From assembly GCF_030160715.1 (NCBI RefSeq), contig NZ_BSOW01000021.1:1-64000 (forward strand): 64,000 nucleotides of DNA. The letters are read 5' to 3'. Made by a program: the position numbers and the translations under genes. Below are positions 26,255 to 35,451 of this stretch, piece after piece (within the stretch, counting starts at the first letter, position 1; each line of letters begins with the position of its first letter). This DNA comes from Bradyrhizobium iriomotense (lineage in GTDB: Bacteria > Pseudomonadota > Alphaproteobacteria > Rhizobiales > Xanthobacteraceae). The notes below the pieces were generated by a model. It searched no databases. It was not told where the DNA came from and saw only the letters and a program-made list of their open reading frames with translations.

Positions 26255-28195
26255 TCACCCGAACATCCGCATGAGCAGCGCCTTGCCGACGGGCGTGGCC
26301 CGAACGCCGCGGAACGAGTGAACATACTCGCCTGCATAGAATGCACGCACCGCCTGAACGCGCGTTCCCACGCTTTCATCGAAGCGCACCGCAAACCCAT
26401 CGTACGTCCGGCGCACCACGGTTGCGACGATGCTGCGTCCATAGACCTGACACCTGACCTGCGCGCCGATTGGCGGCGGCGCGTGATCGGTGAAGCGGGC
26501 TCCGGTTATGGATATGTCGGCGAGGCGGGACAGTCGCGCATCGTTCCCGTCGTCGATCAGAATGGGCTCATCGCGGTTAAATCGCTCCGCCTTCCGCTGT
26601 CGCGGCTGCTCGATACAGACGAAGCATACGATGCTGAGGACCACGCAATTGTAGAGGCTCCAACCCAATGCCAGCCCGCCATATGCGATATTTTCGCCTC
26701 GCAGGTGAATGATAAAGGCGTAGGCGATGGCAGCCAGCGTAATGGCCAATGCAGTGCCATAGATCCGCAACAGCGGCCACTCGATGAACCGCCGGTTGCG
26801 ATCTCCGCCCTTTGCCGTAACCTTGAACTTGTGCCCCTTCGATCGCGCCAGGCCGGTGACAACCGCTTTGAGAATGGCTGGCGCCGCGATGTATTGCGAC
26901 ACGTCCGCCATGATGGCGAGTGAGCGTCCCCGTGAGATCCAGGCCATCGTGAACGCGTGCCAGACGTAGAAGGGAAGGAAGAATTGCAGCAACTCGAACA
27001 GATCGGCATGCACCGCTCTGATTCCGAACAGCAGGAACAGCCAGGGAACGACGAGCCCGAACACCTTCATGCCGTACACGGCCGCCCAGGCCAGGAAAGC
27101 ATCGATGAGGGAGAGCCGGTCGATAACGGACAACGTCGATCCCGTAGAAAACGGTCCGCTGCGACCTTTCACGATCTGCACCAGACCGAGGCACCAGCGC
27201 CCGCGCTGCGTGATGTATTCCTTGAGCCCTTCCGGCGCCAATCCGAGTGTAAGCCGCTCGTTCAGGTAAACCGTACGGAAGCCCTTTTCCTTGAGCCGCA
27301 ACGTCAGCAGATAATCTTCAGTCACGGAGTCCGTTGGGAAGCCTCCGATCTGCGCGAGCGCAGAGTACCGGATGACGGACGATGTGCCGCAACAGAAGGC
27401 TACGCCCCATGCGTCTTTTGCCGGCATCAGGATATCGAAAAAGAAACGCTGCTCGTCGGGCCAGACTTCCGCGGCGGCAAGGTTGGTCTGAATCGGATCG
27501 GGATTGATGAAGTGTTGCGGTGTCTGCACGACCCCGATCGAATCGTCGGTGACGACGCCCATCGCCCTGGTCAGAAAATCCGGCCTGGGCACGAAATCGG
27601 CATCCAGGATCGAAATGAACCGGGGTCGCTCCTCGAGTGTCCCGACCTGTTGCAGAGCATGGTTGATGTTGCCGGCCTTGGCGTGGTGATTGTCGGGGCG
27701 GGTCAGATACCGGCACCCGAGCTCCCCGGCGAGGTCCCTCAGCCAAGGGCGCCGACCATCATCGAGCACCCAGACGCGATAATTGCCGTAGCTCATGCCC
27801 GTGGCGCCGATGATCGTACGCTCGAGGATCGCTCTCTCCTCGTTGTAGGTGCAAATGAAGACATCGATCAGGGGGACGTGCTCCTTCGGTCGCAGATCGA
27901 TCGCTTTCACGTCTGCGGAGCGATCGATCGTGCGGCTCAGAAACAGCAACGAGCTGGCAACGCTGATCATCGAAGCGGCTTCCAGGAGCATGAACGGGTA
28001 GCCGACCAGAAAGTCAGGGGTCATTGCCACTTCCGGAAGGCTCTGCGTGAGGCGCCAGTAGAAGTATCGCGCCATTAGGATGAACGACATGCCCGTCATC
28101 AGGGATCTGGCAAAAACGTTGTCGCGGCTCAGCAGCGGCAGAACTGCCATGCAGGCGCCCAGCGCGATGAAGGCCGGCGCTAAGGCCTCCATCAT
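26255..28195 (-). CDS. GT2 polysaccharide synthase with C-terminal PilZ domain (BgsA-like)
   Basis: 646 aa processive family-2 synthase. Catalytic residues: DDG (145-147), DAD (198-200), TED (292-294) and QRGRW (330-334). Membrane helices flank the catalytic domain (about 5-85 and 365-525). The C-terminus (about 530-630) looks like PilZ: R534xxxR538 and D560xS562xxG565, so c-di-GMP control is likely. It overlaps the gene for a membrane fusion protein by ATGA. That gene pair matches the bgsBA mixed-linkage beta-glucan operon of Sinorhizobium, whose BgsA is reported to bind c-di-GMP without a canonical PilZ. A cellulose product cannot be excluded, but bcsB/bcsZ are absent. Confidence 0.85.
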   Translation of the reverse strand: MMEALAPAFIALGACMAVLPLLSRDNVFARSLMTGMSFILMARYFYWRLTQSLPEVAMTPDFLVGYPFMLLEAASMISVASSLLFLSRTIDRSADVKAIDLRPKEHVPLIDVFICTYNEERAILERTIIGATGMSYGNYRVWVLDDGRRPWLRDLAGELGCRYLTRPDNHHAKAGNINHALQQVGTLEERPRFISILDADFVPRPDFLTRAMGVVTDDSIGVVQTPQHFINPDPIQTNLAAAEVWPDEQRFFFDILMPAKDAWGVAFCCGTSSVIRYSALAQIGGFPTDSVTEDYLLTLRLKEKGFRTVYLNERLTLGLAPEGLKEYITQRGRWCLGLVQIVKGRSGPFSTGSTLSVIDRLSLIDAFLAWAAVYGMKVFGLVVPWLFLLFGIRAVHADLFELLQFFLPFYVWHAFTMAWISRGRSLAIMADVSQYIAAPAILKAVVTGLARSKGHKFKVTAKGGDRNRRFIEWPLLRIYGTALAITLAAIAYAFIIHLRGENIAYGGLALGWSLYNCVVLSIVCFVCIEQPRQRKAERFNRDEPILIDDGNDARLSRLADISITGARFTDHAPPPIGAQVRCQVYGRSIVATVVRRTYDGFAVRFDESVGTRVQAVRAFYAGEYVHSFRGVRATPVGKALLMRMFG

Positions 28196-29571
28196 GGCTT
28201 TGAGCCGGACCCGGAGAATACGACGCGCCCGGTTCGTCCGACGGTGCAGCCATTTGCGACGGCATTCACGGGGGGAAGCGCGACCGTGACGCGGTACGGC
28301 TCCTTATTGAGGGCATCGGGGTTGATCGCAAGATTGGCGGGAGCGCCTGACGCGCCCGTGAGGTTTGTCACCGTTCCCTCGATCGCAGGTCCGCCGTCGC
28401 TCGGTTCGAATGTCGCCTGGTCACCTAGTTGCAACCGGTTATAGGCCCGTTCGGTGACGTTCGCAGTGACCACGGCCTGGGTGCAGTCCAAAATCTTCAG
28501 CAGTGGCTGGCCTGCACGGACATCCTCACCGGTCGACGTCATCATCTCCCAGACCTGGCCTGTCGCCGGCAACGTGATATCGGCCTCCGAGCGCTCGGCG
28601 TAACGCGTCCGCTCGGAGACGATCTCGCCGGCGAGCCAGTTGATCTCGGCGTCGACTTGCGCAAGGTCCGCCTTGAGATCCTCAGCGCGCTGCCGCATTT
28701 CTTCTTCGCGCTGAACCGAACTTGGGCGATCATTGTAGCTGTCGCCGAGGAACGTGCCGTTTCTGGCTGCTGCAAGCTCCACCATGGCTGCCTCCAGCCG
28801 CTTGCGCGCCCCCAGTTCGGTCTGCCGCGCGACGGATTGCTCGCGCGTCACATGGGCGAGCTCGACCGACGAAACGTTGCCCGATTTGGCCAGCGATGAA
28901 GCCCTCTCAACGGTTGCAGTCGATTCTTCCAGCCGCGTCGCAGCCGCTTCGATCGACGTCTGCAGCTCTGCGATCCGTGCTTCAAGCTGAAGGATGCGAC
29001 CATTCCTGAACTGTGCCGCCTGCCGGGTGAGGTCCTGCCGCGCAGCTTGCACGGCGTCGAGCTTCGTAGACAGGTTTGGCCGCTGGATTTCAAGACGCGC
29101 CAATTGCCGCCGCAATTCATCGAGCCGCATTCGGTCGCCGCGCGGATTGACGATGCGAAGGACCAATGCGCCCTCGCTCACCGGCCCCATTTGTCGAGAC
29201 AGGTCGAGATGGGAAAACACCTGTCCATCGATCGGGGACCTCAGCGTTACAAGACGTGAGTTGACGACGGCCTCCACACTGGAAGCCTGCCACATCGCGC
29301 GCAGCGGCATCCATCCGAACACCGCAATGATTGCCAGTCCGGCGACGACCCTCAAACTGCGTCGGACAATCCGGCCTGTTTGGACTGCCTTTGAACTGTC
29401 GGGACGTTGCTCGTGTTCGGGCTCTTCATCGTGAGGCGACCAGCGCTCCCTCAGCTCGTCCTGCAGGCCTCTGGCGCCTTTGCCGATATGGGGCGCGACG
29501 TCCGCCGAGCTTCGCGACGGCAACGAGAGCTCTTCGTGGGAGATGAAGGCGGAGCGCGCCTGGTCGGTCAT
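28192..29571 (-). CDS. HlyD-type membrane fusion protein, partner of the synthase (BgsB-like)
   Basis: 459 aa. A cytoplasmic N-terminus of about 75 residues, one membrane helix (RVVAGLAIIAVFGWMPL), then lipoyl-like halves (VNSRLVTLRSPIDGQVF and ADITLPATGQVWEMM) around a long coiled coil (about 160-330, rich in Glu, Ala, Arg). The C-terminal barrel ends with the VANVT..YNRLQLGDQATFEPSDGG block. It is the first gene of the operon and overlaps the synthase. A close paralogue starts at 62722. I chose ATG 29571 (MTDQARSAF). Confidence 0.85.
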   Translation of the reverse strand: MTDQARSAFISHEELSLPSRSSADVAPHIGKGARGLQDELRERWSPHDEEPEHEQRPDSSKAVQTGRIVRRSLRVVAGLAIIAVFGWMPLRAMWQASSVEAVVNSRLVTLRSPIDGQVFSHLDLSRQMGPVSEGALVLRIVNPRGDRMRLDELRRQLARLEIQRPNLSTKLDAVQAARQDLTRQAAQFRNGRILQLEARIAELQTSIEAAATRLEESTATVERASSLAKSGNVSSVELAHVTREQSVARQTELGARKRLEAAMVELAAARNGTFLGDSYNDRPSSVQREEEMRQRAEDLKADLAQVDAEINWLAGEIVSERTRYAERSEADITLPATGQVWEMMTSTGEDVRAGQPLLKILDCTQAVVTANVTERAYNRLQLGDQATFEPSDGGPAIEGTVTNLTGASGAPANLAINPDALNKEPYRVTVALPPVNAVANGCTVGRTGRVVFSGSGSKP

Positions 29572-29919
29572 GACAAGAATCTCGTGCCGATATCTACCTT
29601 GGTCAGCAATTTGTGGGGCCGGGATAGGCTGTTCTCGATCGGGAACCGCCCACGGAAAAATCGTTTCCGGCAAACCATCCGCCCTGAACTAGCAGACAAT
29701 GCTTTACAACCGTTTTACGGAGATCAGAAACGGACACCGTAGTGTTGCGGGCGACGTGTTCCGCTGTACCGCAGCAGTATCGTCCCGGCGCAACAAGCCC
29801 CGCGCACCGAGGACATACGCTTGGGGCCACGACCGGGCTTTCAGGTGAATGACTTCACGGCGGTGGGACGCCGCTGCGGTTCAATCCGGGACCCGCCCAG
29901 GTGCTATCCCCGTGGTCCC
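29572..29919. other. Upstream region of the synthase operon
   Basis: 348 bp without a convincing gene, between the fusion-protein start and the DUF2336 stop. The operon promoter must lie here. The segment near 29695-29730 is locally AT-richer (CAATGCTTTACAACCGTTTTACGG) but I cannot name a promoter. A 75-codon open frame (29603-29830) is rejected. Confidence 0.5.
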
Positions 29920-31038
29920 CTACACTCGGTGGAGGTGCGGCAAACGGTGCTGGTCCGAACTCGCGTCCGCTCCATGCACGCGCGATTGAAAGAAGTTCAA
30001 AACATCCTGGAAGGTCTTGCTGCTGAGACCGGCAAACCCTTGCTTCATGCGCTCCAGGTCGAGAGCAGTAATGCGGTGATCCTTCGCGCCGAGAAACAGC
30101 AGGGCCATCGTCGTCTGCCACTCGAAGTTACACGCCTTGGCCAGCAACATCGTCAGATCTCGGTCCTGCAGGCTTCTCTCGACAACGTTGACCGGCAACG
30201 AGCACAGGAGAGAAAGCCCAACCGTCGCCTCGTCAATTTTGTGGGCCCGCGCGTATTCCAGAATGCTGCTTTCGTTCAGATCTCCGCGGTGCTTCCGGGC
30301 GGTCACAATTCTCTTGGCGTTGAAATAGCTCTCGGTAGCGGGGCCGAATTTGGACTGAAGTGATCCCGTTACCTCGGCTACGGAGGTCCGTATCTGGCCG
30401 AACAGGTCGGGACGTTCCCGTTCAAGCTTATTCCGGACATCGGTCGATGCCTTCGCGATGAGCTGCTGGAATATGTGCCTCGGGATATCTTTTCGAACGC
30501 CGAGCTGCTCGGCGAGAATGGAGTCGTGCGCGGAGCGCCTGATCATGTGCAGGAAGGCGAAATCCGAGAAACAGGCCCCGCTGTTGGCGGCAACCGAATT
30601 GACGACCTCACGATTGCCACGCGTCACGAGCTCGTCGGTCACTTCGGTGGGAATTGAGCAGCGCTTCGAAATCGCCAGGAGGTGCGGCTGGCTCTTGGTC
30701 CTGACATTGCTGATCAACGTCTTCGTATCGAGCCGCTCGGAATGTTGAAGAATCGGCCCGGCGACTTCAATCGAATCGTCGAAGGCAAGCTTCTTGACGA
30801 CATTGATCGGGGCGTCAGCCGACTTTGCCAAGCGCTTCGCAAGCTGCGCGCGCGCCGCGACCTCGATTGCGGCCGCCAACTGGCCTATCACCTCACCAAA
30901 AACCCAAATCTCGTCTTCGGTGTAGCGGCCGGCCGATAGCATGTCGATCGCATACCACAACGCCTTTTCACGGCTTTCGGCCGATCCTTGCGTGAGAGCG
31001 TCGTTCAATTCCTTCAAGAATAAATTTGGCTCGGACAT
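29920..31038 (-). CDS. DUF2336 helical protein
   Basis: 372 aa with repeated alpha-helical stretches throughout. Conserved blocks typical of DUF2336 are ANSGACFSDFAFLHMIRRSAHDSILAEQLGVRKDIP and ELVTRGNREVVNSVAAN, then the C-terminal WQTTMALLFLGAKDHRITALDLERMK. DUF2336 proteins are common in alphaproteobacteria and are often near stalk, motility or c-di-GMP genes; no enzyme activity is known. It lies upstream of the synthase operon, so a link to that pathway is possible but not shown. Confidence 0.82.
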   Translation of the reverse strand: MSEPNLFLKELNDALTQGSAESREKALWYAIDMLSAGRYTEDEIWVFGEVIGQLAAAIEVAARAQLAKRLAKSADAPINVVKKLAFDDSIEVAGPILQHSERLDTKTLISNVRTKSQPHLLAISKRCSIPTEVTDELVTRGNREVVNSVAANSGACFSDFAFLHMIRRSAHDSILAEQLGVRKDIPRHIFQQLIAKASTDVRNKLERERPDLFGQIRTSVAEVTGSLQSKFGPATESYFNAKRIVTARKHRGDLNESSILEYARAHKIDEATVGLSLLCSLPVNVVERSLQDRDLTMLLAKACNFEWQTTMALLFLGAKDHRITALDLERMKQGFAGLSSKTFQDVLNFFQSRVHGADASSDQHRLPHLHRV

Positions 31039-31306
31039 CGAATAGCTCCCGCCAAACCGGGTTAAACGAGCACGGCACCAGCAATCCGATCATTGTCGGC
31101 ACAAACAGGTAAACAATCGGTACCAAGCCAGTGTCCGGCTTGGCGGAGCAGCGATAGAATTGCGCAGCCGTGAAATATCGGCAGGTTCCCGACGCAGACA
31201 GGGGTAGCTGGGTATTGCCGCGGGTTGGTCGGGAAGCTTGTCCAGCGACTCGCCGACCCGATCACCACGGGCAACCGAAGGTGCCGCCTCCCTCGCTTCG
31301 CGATCA

Positions 31307-31975
31307 TCAATCCTTTCGGACGCAGCGCCAGAGCAGGTCGGCGATCTCGGCGCGGCGCTGGGCTTTCGCCTTTGGCGAGGACATGTCCCAGGCGAATTGC
31401 GCCTCGAAAGTGTGACGGTTGGCGACCGCGAAGAAGCTCAGCGCATTCAGCGTCATGTGCAGCTCGATCGGATCGATGCCGGGCCGGATCGCGCCGCAGG
31501 CCGCGCCGCGTTCCAGCACCTTGGCAATCTGGCTGATGCTCGGCTGCGTCATCTCCTTGAGCCTGCGGCTGCTGGCCATGTGCCGTCCGCGATGGATGTT
31601 CTCGATGCTGACGAGGCGGACGAACTGCGGATGGGCCTGGTGGAAATCGAAGGTGAATTCGGCAAGCCGGCGGATCGCGGCCTCCGGCTCCAGTGCCTCG
31701 AGATGCAGCCCCTCCTCGGCGGCACGCATCTCGGCATAGGCCATCTCCAGCACCGCGGTGAACAGATCTTCCTTTGAGTTGAAGTAGTAGAAGATCAGCC
31801 GCTTGGTGATGTTGGCGCGCGCGGCGATAGCGTCGGTGTTGCCGCCGGACAAGCCGTTCTCGGCGAACTCCTCGAAGGCGATATCGAGAATCTCCTGTCG
31901 CGTCCGCTCGCGGTCGCGCCGCTTGATCGGCGCAGGCTTGGCCCCCCGCGCGGGCTGCTTCTTCACGCCTGGCAT
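31307..31975 (-). CDS. TetR-family repressor
   Basis: 222 aa. Residues 20-66 form the HTH: RTRQEILDIAFEEFAENGLSGGNTDAIAARANITKRLIFYYFNSKEDLF. The C-terminal helices (about 80-215) bind the effector and form the dimer. It is divergent from the isomerase/dehydrogenase/ABC operon at 32109, with a short AT-rich operator candidate between them. Start MPGVKK at 31975 is preferred to an upstream in-frame ATG at 32026 because the extra residues look unrelated to the family. Confidence 0.88.
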   Translation of the reverse strand: MPGVKKQPARGAKPAPIKRRDRERTRQEILDIAFEEFAENGLSGGNTDAIAARANITKRLIFYYFNSKEDLFTAVLEMAYAEMRAAEEGLHLEALEPEAAIRRLAEFTFDFHQAHPQFVRLVSIENIHRGRHMASSRRLKEMTQPSISQIAKVLERGAACGAIRPGIDPIELHMTLNALSFFAVANRHTFEAQFAWDMSSPKAKAQRRAEIADLLWRCVRKD

Positions 31976-32044
31976 CTGGCAGTTCGGTCCTTCGCAGGCG
32001 GCCGCAAGCCGCCTCGCCTCCATCAATAGCTCAATCGAGGGCTC

Positions 32045-32082
32045 TTGACATCAATTATCCTACCGATTAATTAGTCAATTAA
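32045..32082 (+). promoter_or_regulatory. Promoter with overlapping palindrome, likely TetR operator
   Basis: TTGACA at 32045-32050 is a consensus -35. Downstream, TTAATT-AGTC-AATTAA (32067-32082) is a perfect inverted repeat that covers the expected -10. A second TTAATTA follows at 32091-32097 (within GGATTAATTACG). This is the only AT-rich spot between the TetR gene and the operon. Confidence 0.6.
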
Positions 32083-32108
32083 CCCACGGATTAATTACGT
32101 AGGCCATC

Positions 32109-32942
32109 ATGACCCCGCTCGGCCTTGCCCACCTCACCGCATTGCAGCTCGCGCCGCCGACGCTGGTCGCCGAGGCTGCGCGGGCCGGCTTTGCCGCCGT
32201 CGGATTGCGCTATATCCCGGCAACCAGCGATGGGCCGGCCTATCCGACGGAGGTCGGCACCGAGGCCCATCGCACGCTCAAGCGCGTGCTGGCTGGCGAG
32301 GGCGTGCGGGTCAGCGACATCGAGCTCGTCCAGCTCAAACCCGCCATCGACATCTCCTCTCTTGCAAGCTGTCTCGAAGCCGGAGCCGATCTCGGCGCCG
32401 CAGCGGTCATCGCTTCGGGCGACGATCCGGATGGGCCCCGGCTCACCGCGCATTTCGCCGAGCTCTGTCAGCTCGCCGCATCCTTCGGGCTGCGCGTCGA
32501 CCTCGAATTCATGCGCTGGCGCGCGATCGGCAGCCTGCCCCAGGCCGCAGCGGTCGTGCGCGAAGCAGGCCAGACCAACGGCGCCATCCTGGTCGATGCG
32601 TTGCACCTCACGCGTTCGGGTGGCCGGGCCGCTGATCTGATCTCGCTTCCCGACCAGTGGCTGCGCGCCGCGCAACTCTGCGATGCGACCGCCGTACCGC
32701 CGGCGACGGAAACCGCCATCATCGCCGAGGCGCGCGAGGGACGGCTGCCGCCCGGAGACGGCGCCTTGCCACTCGGCGCACTCCTGGAGGCGCTGCCCGC
32801 CGACACCAGCCTCAGCGTCGAAATGCCGATGCCCGCGCTGGACGCAAGGGAGCGGATCGCCACGGCATTCAACGCAACCAGGCACTTGCTCGCAGGCTTG
32901 CCCCGCGGCACCGGGCGCCGCGATTGTCGCGGCTGGGCCTAA
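32109..32942 (+). CDS. Sugar phosphate isomerase/epimerase (xylose-isomerase-like TIM barrel)
   Basis: 277 aa. The barrel is shown by repeated strand-like segments: GLAHLTALQLAPPTLVAEAARAGFAAVGL at the start, AAVIASGDDPDG, DLEFMRWR and ILVDALHLTRSGG, the last with metal-ligand type Asp-His. Family members isomerise or epimerise sugars, often inositol or rhizopine derivatives. It is the first gene of the operon and is followed 17 nt later by a Gfo/Idh/MocA dehydrogenase. The substrate is unknown. Confidence 0.85.
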   Translation: MTPLGLAHLTALQLAPPTLVAEAARAGFAAVGLRYIPATSDGPAYPTEVGTEAHRTLKRVLAGEGVRVSDIELVQLKPAIDISSLASCLEAGADLGAAAVIASGDDPDGPRLTAHFAELCQLAASFGLRVDLEFMRWRAIGSLPQAAAVVREAGQTNGAILVDALHLTRSGGRAADLISLPDQWLRAAQLCDATAVPPATETAIIAEAREGRLPPGDGALPLGALLEALPADTSLSVEMPMPALDARERIATAFNATRHLLAGLPRGTGRRDCRGWA

Positions 32943-32959
32943 CAAACGGAACGCAGGAC

Positions 32960-34021
32960 ATGACGAGAATCAGGATTGGCGTGATCGGCGCGGGATTGAT
33001 CGGGCGCAAGCATCTGCGCAAGCTGGCCGAGCACAACGACTATGAGCTCGTCGGCATCGCCGACGTGAACGCCGAGCAGGTCGCAGCCGAGCAGCCCGGC
33101 GCGCGCGTCTTCGCGGACTACCGAAAGCTGCTCGACGAGGCGCGGCCCGAGGCCGTGATCATCGCCTCGCCCAATCAGCTCCACGCCGAGAACGGTATCG
33201 CGTGCGCACGGGCCGGCATCCACATCCTGCTCGAAAAGCCCGTCACCGATACGCTGCAGAGCGCCGCTGGCCTGATCGCGGAAGTTCGCAAGGCCGGCGT
33301 CCGATCGCTGGTCGGGCACCACCGACGCCATCATTTGCAGGTGAAGGCGTTGAAGGCGCTGCTTGCACAGGGCCGTATCGGCGATGTCGTCGGCGTCTCG
33401 GCGATCTGGGCGACGCACAAGCCCGCCGACTATTTCAAGGTCGCGCCATGGCGGTCACAGGCCGGCGGCGGACCGATCCTGATCAATTTGATCCACGAGG
33501 TCGACTTCCTCCGCTTCGCGGTCGGCGAGATCGTCGCAGTTGAAGCGATGGCCTCGAACCGCCAGCGCGGCTTTGCAGTCGAGGACACGGCGGCCGCGCT
33601 GATCGAATTCGAGAACGGCGCGCTCGGCACGTTCTTTCTCAGCGACAGCGCAGTGACGCCCTGGACGATGGAGCAAGGGCTCGGCGAGTCGCCGGAATTC
33701 CCGTTCAGCCGGCAGAGCAGCTACCGCGTGATGGGCCGCCGCGGCACACTAGAATTTCCGACACTGAACCAGTGGACGCAGGCCAACGATGCCCAGGACT
33801 GGAATAAGCCGATCCAGTCGCAGGCCAACCACGCCGGCTCGATCGATCCCTACACGGCCCAGCTCGATCATTTCCGCGACGTCATCCGCGGCGCGGCGAC
33901 CTCGCTGCAGCCGGTCGAGGACGGCGCGCGCAGCCTGCTGGTGACGCTCGCCATCGCCGAAGCCGCCACGTCGGGACGGCGCATCGATCTGCGCGAGCGT
34001 TACGCGGCGCTCGCGACGTAG
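32960..34021 (+). CDS. Gfo/Idh/MocA-family oxidoreductase
   Basis: 353 aa. The Rossmann fold is GVIGAGLIGRKHLRKL (residues 7-22), with the family signature EKP (LLEKPVTDTLQ). The C-terminal domain has GGGPILINLIHEVDFLRF with the catalytic-type His-Glu-Val-Asp region. It oxidises or reduces a sugar or cyclitol hydroxyl with NAD(P). Start ATG 32960 is preceded by GGAACGCAGGAC. Pairing with an isomerase and an importer suggests uptake and oxidation of one compound. Confidence 0.9.
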   Translation: MTRIRIGVIGAGLIGRKHLRKLAEHNDYELVGIADVNAEQVAAEQPGARVFADYRKLLDEARPEAVIIASPNQLHAENGIACARAGIHILLEKPVTDTLQSAAGLIAEVRKAGVRSLVGHHRRHHLQVKALKALLAQGRIGDVVGVSAIWATHKPADYFKVAPWRSQAGGGPILINLIHEVDFLRFAVGEIVAVEAMASNRQRGFAVEDTAAALIEFENGALGTFFLSDSAVTPWTMEQGLGESPEFPFSRQSSYRVMGRRGTLEFPTLNQWTQANDAQDWNKPIQSQANHAGSIDPYTAQLDHFRDVIRGAATSLQPVEDGARSLLVTLAIAEAATSGRRIDLRERYAALAT

Positions 34022-34100
34022 CGCAAGGATTTTTGCCGTCGTCGGACGGAGAGGAATGGGCGAAGCCACGTCAAGAGGGCCGCCCTGAGGGAGGAACGAG

Positions 34101-34769
34101 GTGAACTACCAGTTCGATTTCGGACCCGTGATCGAGGGTCTGCCGGATCTGCTCTGGGGCTGTGCCGGCACGCTCGGCCTGGCGCTGTCGGGCATGGTGC
34201 TGGCGCTCGTCATCGGGATCGGCGGCGTGCTGCTGCGCGACTCCCGCTTCGCGTCGCTGCGCTGGCTCGTCATCACGTTTGTCGAGGTCATCCGCAACAC
34301 GCCATTCCTCGGCCAGATCTACTTCGTCTTCTTCGCGCTGCCGATGGCGGGCATCCGCCTCGATCCCACGCTCACCGCGATCATCGCGCTCGGCGTCAAC
34401 GGAGGCGCCTATGCGATCGAGATCATCCGCGGCGGCGTCCAGTCGATCAACAAGGGACAGATCGAGGCGGGACTGGCGCTCGGCCTGAGCCGGACCTTGA
34501 TCTTCCGCCTGATCGTCCTGAAGCCGGCGTTGCGCGCGATTTTCCCGTCGCTGACCAGCCAGTTCATCATGCTGACGCTGACGACGAGCATCGCATCCGC
34601 GATCTCGGCCTATGAGCTGACCTCGGTCGGACAGGCGATCGAGACCAATACGTTCCGCAGCTTCGAGGTCTATGGCGTCGTCACGCTCCTCTATCTCGTG
34701 ATGTCGTGGCTGCTGATGCAGATGTTCGCGCGGATCAACACGCGCTTCCTCAGCTATCCCCTGAAGTGA
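34101..34769 (+). CDS. Polar amino acid-type ABC permease, first subunit
   Basis: 222 aa with about five helices. The EAA-type loop is GGVQSINKGQIEAGLALGLSRTLIFR, and FVEVIRNTPFLGQIYFVFFALP marks the polar-amino-acid (HisM/GlnP) family. Start is GTG 34101 with GGAGGAACG upstream. Eleven nucleotides separate it from the second permease; together they form the membrane pore. Confidence 0.9.
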   Translation: MNYQFDFGPVIEGLPDLLWGCAGTLGLALSGMVLALVIGIGGVLLRDSRFASLRWLVITFVEVIRNTPFLGQIYFVFFALPMAGIRLDPTLTAIIALGVNGGAYAIEIIRGGVQSINKGQIEAGLALGLSRTLIFRLIVLKPALRAIFPSLTSQFIMLTLTTSIASAISAYELTSVGQAIETNTFRSFEVYGVVTLLYLVMSWLLMQMFARINTRFLSYPLK

Positions 34770-34780
34770 GGGCGGCGCCC

Positions 34781-35422
34781 ATGGACAAGAACCAGCTCCT
34801 GTTCCTGCTCGGCGGCCTCAAATGGACGCTCACGCTGTCGGTAATCGGCTTCGTGCTCGGCGCGGTCGCAGGCCTTGCCGTCGCGCTGGCGCGCACGTCG
34901 GGCATTTCCTGGCTCGAGCGCGCCACGGCCGGCTACATCGCGCTGTTCCAGGGCACACCGCTGCTGATGCAGCTCTTCGTGGTCTATTACGGGCTGGCGC
35001 TCGCGGGCCTCAAGCTCGATCCCTGGGTCTCGGTCTCGATCGGCTTCACGCTGCACGCCAGTGCCTTCCTCGGCGAGATCTGGCGCGGCTCGATCGAAGC
35101 CGTGCCGCGCGGCCAGGTCGAGGCCGCCAAGGCGCTCAGCCTCAGTTACATCCACCGCATGAAGGATGTCGTGCTGCCGCAGGCGATCCGCATCTCGCTG
35201 CCCGCGACGATCGGCTTCCTGGTGCAGCTGATCAAGGGCACCTCGCTCGCCGCCATCATCGGCTTCACCGAGCTGATGCGGGCCGGGACCATCGTATCCA
35301 ACCAGAACTTCAAGCCGCTGCTCGTGCTCGGTCTGGTCTGCGCGCTCTATTTCGCGCTGTGCTGGCCGCTGTCGGTCTACGGCACATGGCTCGAACGCCG
35401 CCTCGTCACTGCCGCACGGTGA
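34781..35422 (+). CDS. Polar amino acid-type ABC permease, second subunit
   Basis: 213 aa. The N-terminal WTLTLSVIGFVLGAVAGLAVALAR, then YIALFQGTPLLMQLFVVYYGLAL and the EAA loop GSIEAVPRGQVEAAKALSLSYIHRM are those of HisQ/GlnP permeases. It partners the 34101 gene and the ATPase at 36306. Confidence 0.9.
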   Translation: MDKNQLLFLLGGLKWTLTLSVIGFVLGAVAGLAVALARTSGISWLERATAGYIALFQGTPLLMQLFVVYYGLALAGLKLDPWVSVSIGFTLHASAFLGEIWRGSIEAVPRGQVEAAKALSLSYIHRMKDVVLPQAIRISLPATIGFLVQLIKGTSLAAIIGFTELMRAGTIVSNQNFKPLLVLGLVCALYFALCWPLSVYGTWLERRLVTAAR

Positions 35423-35451
35423 AAAATCCAACACAATCCAAGGAGGGAATG

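Noticed and set aside
29603..29830. 75-codon minus-strand frame with CPRC and CC motifs
   Set aside because: The Cys pairs suggest a zinc ribbon, but there is no ribosome site and the remainder is not fold-like; it lies in the upstream region of the synthase operon.
31062..31310. 82-codon minus-strand frame between DUF2336 and TetR
   Set aside because: No start signal, no recognisable family and mixed composition.
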